From: Polytrichum commune
Taxonomy: Eukaryota; Streptophyta; Polytrichopsida; Polytrichales; Polytrichaceae
Assembly (NCBI GenBank): GCA_950295325.1
Contig: OX485806.1
Coordinates: 1,798,001 to 1,862,000 of the forward strand
Length of the DNA stretch: 64,000 bases
Reading direction: 5' to 3'
Shown here: piece by piece, positions 60,748 through 64,000 of the stretch
Layout of the letters: the number at the start of each line of letters is the position of its first letter
Position numbering within the stretch: the stretch's first letter is position 1
The notes under the pieces: generated by a model
Database searches by the model: none
What the model was told of the DNA's origin: nothing
Seen by the model: the letters and a program-made list of their open reading frames with translations, nothing else
Position numbers and translations under genes: made by a program

Positions 60748-61407
60748 CCCTAAACCCTAAACCCCCAAAAAGACCAAAACCTGCTTGAGTTTGCGATCAA
60801 CCTGCTTGAGTGTGCAATCACTAATGCAATGCTAAAGGGTTAAGGGTTTGAGTTTGCGATCACACAGGCTAAACCCTAACATGCTACGGATTGAGTTCGG
60901 CAACATTTGAGAGTTTGCGATCACACCCTAAACCCCAACCGGTGACAGATTTGAGATGGAGTGATTAGTTTGATGAGTGAGGCTCCAAAACCCAAAACCC
61001 TACCTAAACTCCAGAAAGTAGTCCACATTCCCTAAACCGCAACAACAAAAACATAAGCCCTGCCTAACAAACGCTCCGCCTCACAGACCAAAGTGCAATC
61101 AACAAACTAAAAGCGTAAGAATCGGAGAGAGGCCCCTCTACCCCAATCCGCCCAAGTCGCAAGAGGGAGAAAATAGAAACCCCTAACTCCCGCAAGCCCA
61201 CCCCCGAAACCCTCCACGTCTAAAGTAAAGTCCTTAACCAGACTGTCGAATCCCTAAAAAGCCCTGCAATCAACGGCCGAGATTAACCTGGCAAAGAGAA
61301 TCGACGGTGAGGCTTGTTTTAGAAATCTCAGGGCATTGTTCTAAATGATGTACTTAACATACTTAGATTTTTGCCCAAAGTGTACCACCCCTAGCGTGCT
61401 TCTACCC

Positions 61408-62436
61408 ATGTGTTCATATTTAGTGTAGCTACAAATGAGCCGGTTGAGTTTGAGAGATAACAGGTTTAAGTTCAAGACTTTCGGCAAATCGTTTATCATT
61501 TTAGGGCTCTATAGAATATATCTTTCTTAAAAGAGATGAACATGTAAGAAATTTGACTTGGAAACACTTGGATCTCAAATGATTTTGCCCCAAATCCCCT
61601 CAGACACAGTGCCCAGCATATTGGTCGTGCTTTCACTAACGCTACTCAAGTGTCTATACTAATACCCCACTTACACATGGGCGAATGTTGAACATTTTGT
61701 CATTTAAAAACATAACATCAGACGTTTGAGTGCAAAAAGCTTTCGAGACACCTGGCATTGGGGTAAAGTATTCTAGTAGAACATCATGACTCATACACAA
61801 GGATGAGAAACTAGTAGAATTGTCACCAATCCCAAGCCAAGATTTTTGCTGAAGAGGGTAACTTGGTCTTTCAAATTATTATGTTTTAAGAGTCATCCAA
61901 CGTTTCAGTGGTTGAATGTTCTTGTGTGTCCAACATCGAAATGCACAAGGTGGCTCCTTAACTTGCGGGAGGGTCCTTAACATTCTAAGACGTCAACTGA
62001 TTGTTGTGTGCAAGTGGGCTATAAACTAGGTGCACATGTTTAGGATTGTGACACACTTTGGAGACCTAAAATTAAGGACACATTAGATAGAAAGTATACT
62101 ATGTTACATGGTCTGCCATTAATTAAAAAAACAAAGTGGAGGCTTAGCATAACCTATGTGCACAAACGGCTTGTATATTGTGTAGTACACCGTGACATAA
62201 ACAATTAACTTTAGATTCCAACATAAATAAGGTTGTGCATACTGCATAATTGAATCTCTTGTTTATTCTCCACATGTGGGGAGCCTTCAAAGGATGTGAA
62301 GCGAGTGAATTGATCCACCTATACAGTATAGCTCTTACAATTACGACACATGCGCAAATTGAAATTTATCATTGTGTACTTACCGCTCTTAAGTCTTCAT
62401 GCTACTCTTGGGAGGTTTACTTGCTAACAAAGGACA

Positions 62437-62509
<73 letters not shown>

Positions 62510-64000
62510 GCATGAGACTCTACTAGGTAGATGGTACATGTGACGTTCATATCAAAATTGAGTGAGATGATGACTGATTTTATTTATGAAGTTGATGACT
62601 GTATATAAAAGGTCCAATCATCCAAATGTGTTCATTGACTTTGTGTTAGCAATGTTGCTTCATGAATGCTTCATAAAGCAAGGTTGCAAATCCCACTTTA
62701 TAACTCATCTTGAAAGAAGAAGAATCACAACTTTGCCATGGACTCCACTACATACTGTATTTAGTGCCACCAAATCTATGTGTTTTGCTTAATACGAATT
62801 GTAAACAACCCATGGAGTGTCACCAACACTAAATGTAAACCTAACATTATTTGTTATTCCTTGTTAAAAGAGTTGGTCATTATCTATTTACAATGTTGCA
62901 ACTATTTTCACTTACTAAGTGAATTTTCATTCATATTTCAATCATCCATGACAATATTTCAGTACATGCATGTTAGGATGCAAATATACCAAATGTTATT
63001 TCAATAATTGGCAATGATTTCCTCCATGACAATACTTGTAAACTTACGTCGTAAGATGTGTCACTAGAAAAGTCACCACATTGACATAAATACCACATGA
63101 CACTAAATGCAACATCTAGTTTAGTAAGACAAAGCATTAAGAAACAGAAATATTAAAAAAATAATTAGGGTCTCATCCCAAAGTATACATTACACTCTAG
63201 TTTTGGAACACGGCCCCTGCCCCCTCCCGAACATAAATAGAGTCAAAGTTTCATTAATACCAGCTATGAGGTACACATTCATTCTCTTCACATAATAAAG
63301 TGCCTTTCAAAGCCTTGGATTAATCCCTAAGGTTTGTAAAACTATTTGCAAACATCACGTGAAGGAACATGTTATGGTATGTGGGCCTTAATATGAAGTC
63401 ACTCCTCTTTAAGGGACACTAACATTTAAGTGATATACAAATTATATACCAAAAATGACATATGTCATAATGGAGTGTGTGCTTGACACATAGACATTCT
63501 CTTAGATGCAACATTTAACACATTCGGATAGACCTATGTCATCAGTAAAAGAGAGTGAGATTCTTCACTATGGCATTTCAAATTTGGTTGTGAAATTTGA
63601 AACGACAATCTTCATGACTCGCAATTGCTAACATGGCAAGACACTTCTTAGTTTAAAGCAACAATTGACTTTTTATGTGGAGTTGGAAATGCCCACAATA
63701 AGACCATATACTTTATGTTCATATACTTTTAGTACGTTCATGCTAATTATGTATCCGTTCTTTATATTAGATGATACAAAATATTTATCAAACCCCTAGC
63801 AAGTAACTTCACATGTCCAAGTATCATGAAGAATAAGTAATTTTGCAAAACAACAAGCTCTCATTAGTATCTATAAGAAGTTCAAATCGGACTTTCATCG
63901 TGTGTAAGGGTTATGCGATGAAAATTCAAAACATGGAGGAGCCTCGATCTCACATGTGTTGAGCAATGCTTTATACTCTCAATTAAAGCCGATACTCATC
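61408..64000. other. No gene; repeats and MITE-like fragments
   Basis: AT-rich. 61,408-61,435 continues with TTTAGTGTAG typical of the MITE family seen at 50.3 and 52.3 kb. 62.75-63.12 kb has inverted relatives of the 52.1-52.3 kb sequence (GTCACCAACACTAAATGTAA). No frame longer than 97 codons, and the longest is the (GA)n repeat. Confidence 0.5.
62439..62507 (+). repeat. (GA)n microsatellite, ~34 units
   Basis: An uninterrupted dinucleotide run of about 69 bp. The Arg-Glu open frame across it is an artefact. Confidence 0.97.

Larger units (their letters stand above)
52605..61407. mobile_element. Candidate two-gene DNA transposon of unassigned family
   Basis: A plus-strand transposase-like gene (53.55-56.96 kb) converges on a minus-strand RING-like gene (60.75-57.99 kb). 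Outside them lie inverted copies of a 16-bp motif: GGGTGAAAGCACGCTA (52,605-52,620) and, on the other strand, GGGTAGAAGCACGCTA (61,392-61,407). A GTACA follows each inward within about 10 bp. These may be parts of TIRs, but could also belong to flanking MITE copies; a target duplication is not identified. Boundaries are therefore tentative. Confidence 0.4.

Noticed and set aside
62250..62543. Open frame with long Arg-Glu repeat
   Set aside because: Produced by the (GA)n microsatellite.

Overview
This is a plant nuclear window made mostly of nested and decaying transposable elements, with one immune-receptor locus. There are no bacterial features; coding regions are split by GT-AG introns, and repeats dominate. 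The receptor locus encodes protein kinase, NB-ARC and LRR domains in that order. That combination is known as a moss NLR class, so I infer a bryophyte, most likely a moss. A fern or other non-seed plant is not excluded.

Layout. 0-2 kb: 3' end of a Ty3/gypsy LTR retrotransposon. 2-5.4 kb: no gene, probable L1-like debris. 5.4-12.2 kb: a near full-length but broken LINE that appears to carry both an apurinic-type and a restriction-like endonuclease plus RNase H. A 3'-truncated relative follows head-to-tail (12.6-13.9 kb). 13.9-21.4 kb: no supportable gene, including a GC- and purine-rich island at 14.6-16.8 kb. 21.4-21.9 kb: a Harbinger-type MITE.

23.9-35.1 kb is a Russian-doll element. An element with long terminal inverted repeats and an 8-bp target duplication contains a 417-bp MITE, a 6.66-kb PIF/Harbinger element with two apparently intact genes (DDE transposase and a spliced MYB/SANT-like partner), a 1.0-kb MITE and a 1.77-kb LTR-like insertion carrying a minisatellite. 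A further 1.1-kb MITE lies at 35.3-36.4 kb.

38.3-47.7 kb, minus strand: a kinase-NB-ARC-LRR gene (three exons, at least three nonsense codons in a hugely expanded LRR array), followed directly downstream in the same orientation by a degenerate, intron-containing copy of the first third of exocyst subunit EXO84. 49.0-52.6 kb: a tandem duplication, a G-run and small inverted-repeat elements.

52.6-61.4 kb is the most novel part: a plus-strand transposase-like gene with RNase H-fold style motifs (DFAENY, SDGCAGQFK, GHGKGEWDGAG) that I cannot place in a family, converging on a three-exon minus-strand gene for a coiled-coil/RING-like protein. Inverted copies of a 16-bp motif lie outside both genes, so the pair may form one two-gene transposon. 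Both genes are lightly broken, three times by UAG. 61.4-64 kb: no gene, one (GA)n microsatellite and MITE-like fragments.

Probably only the Harbinger genes are intact. All domain calls are from reading motifs; no database search was run.
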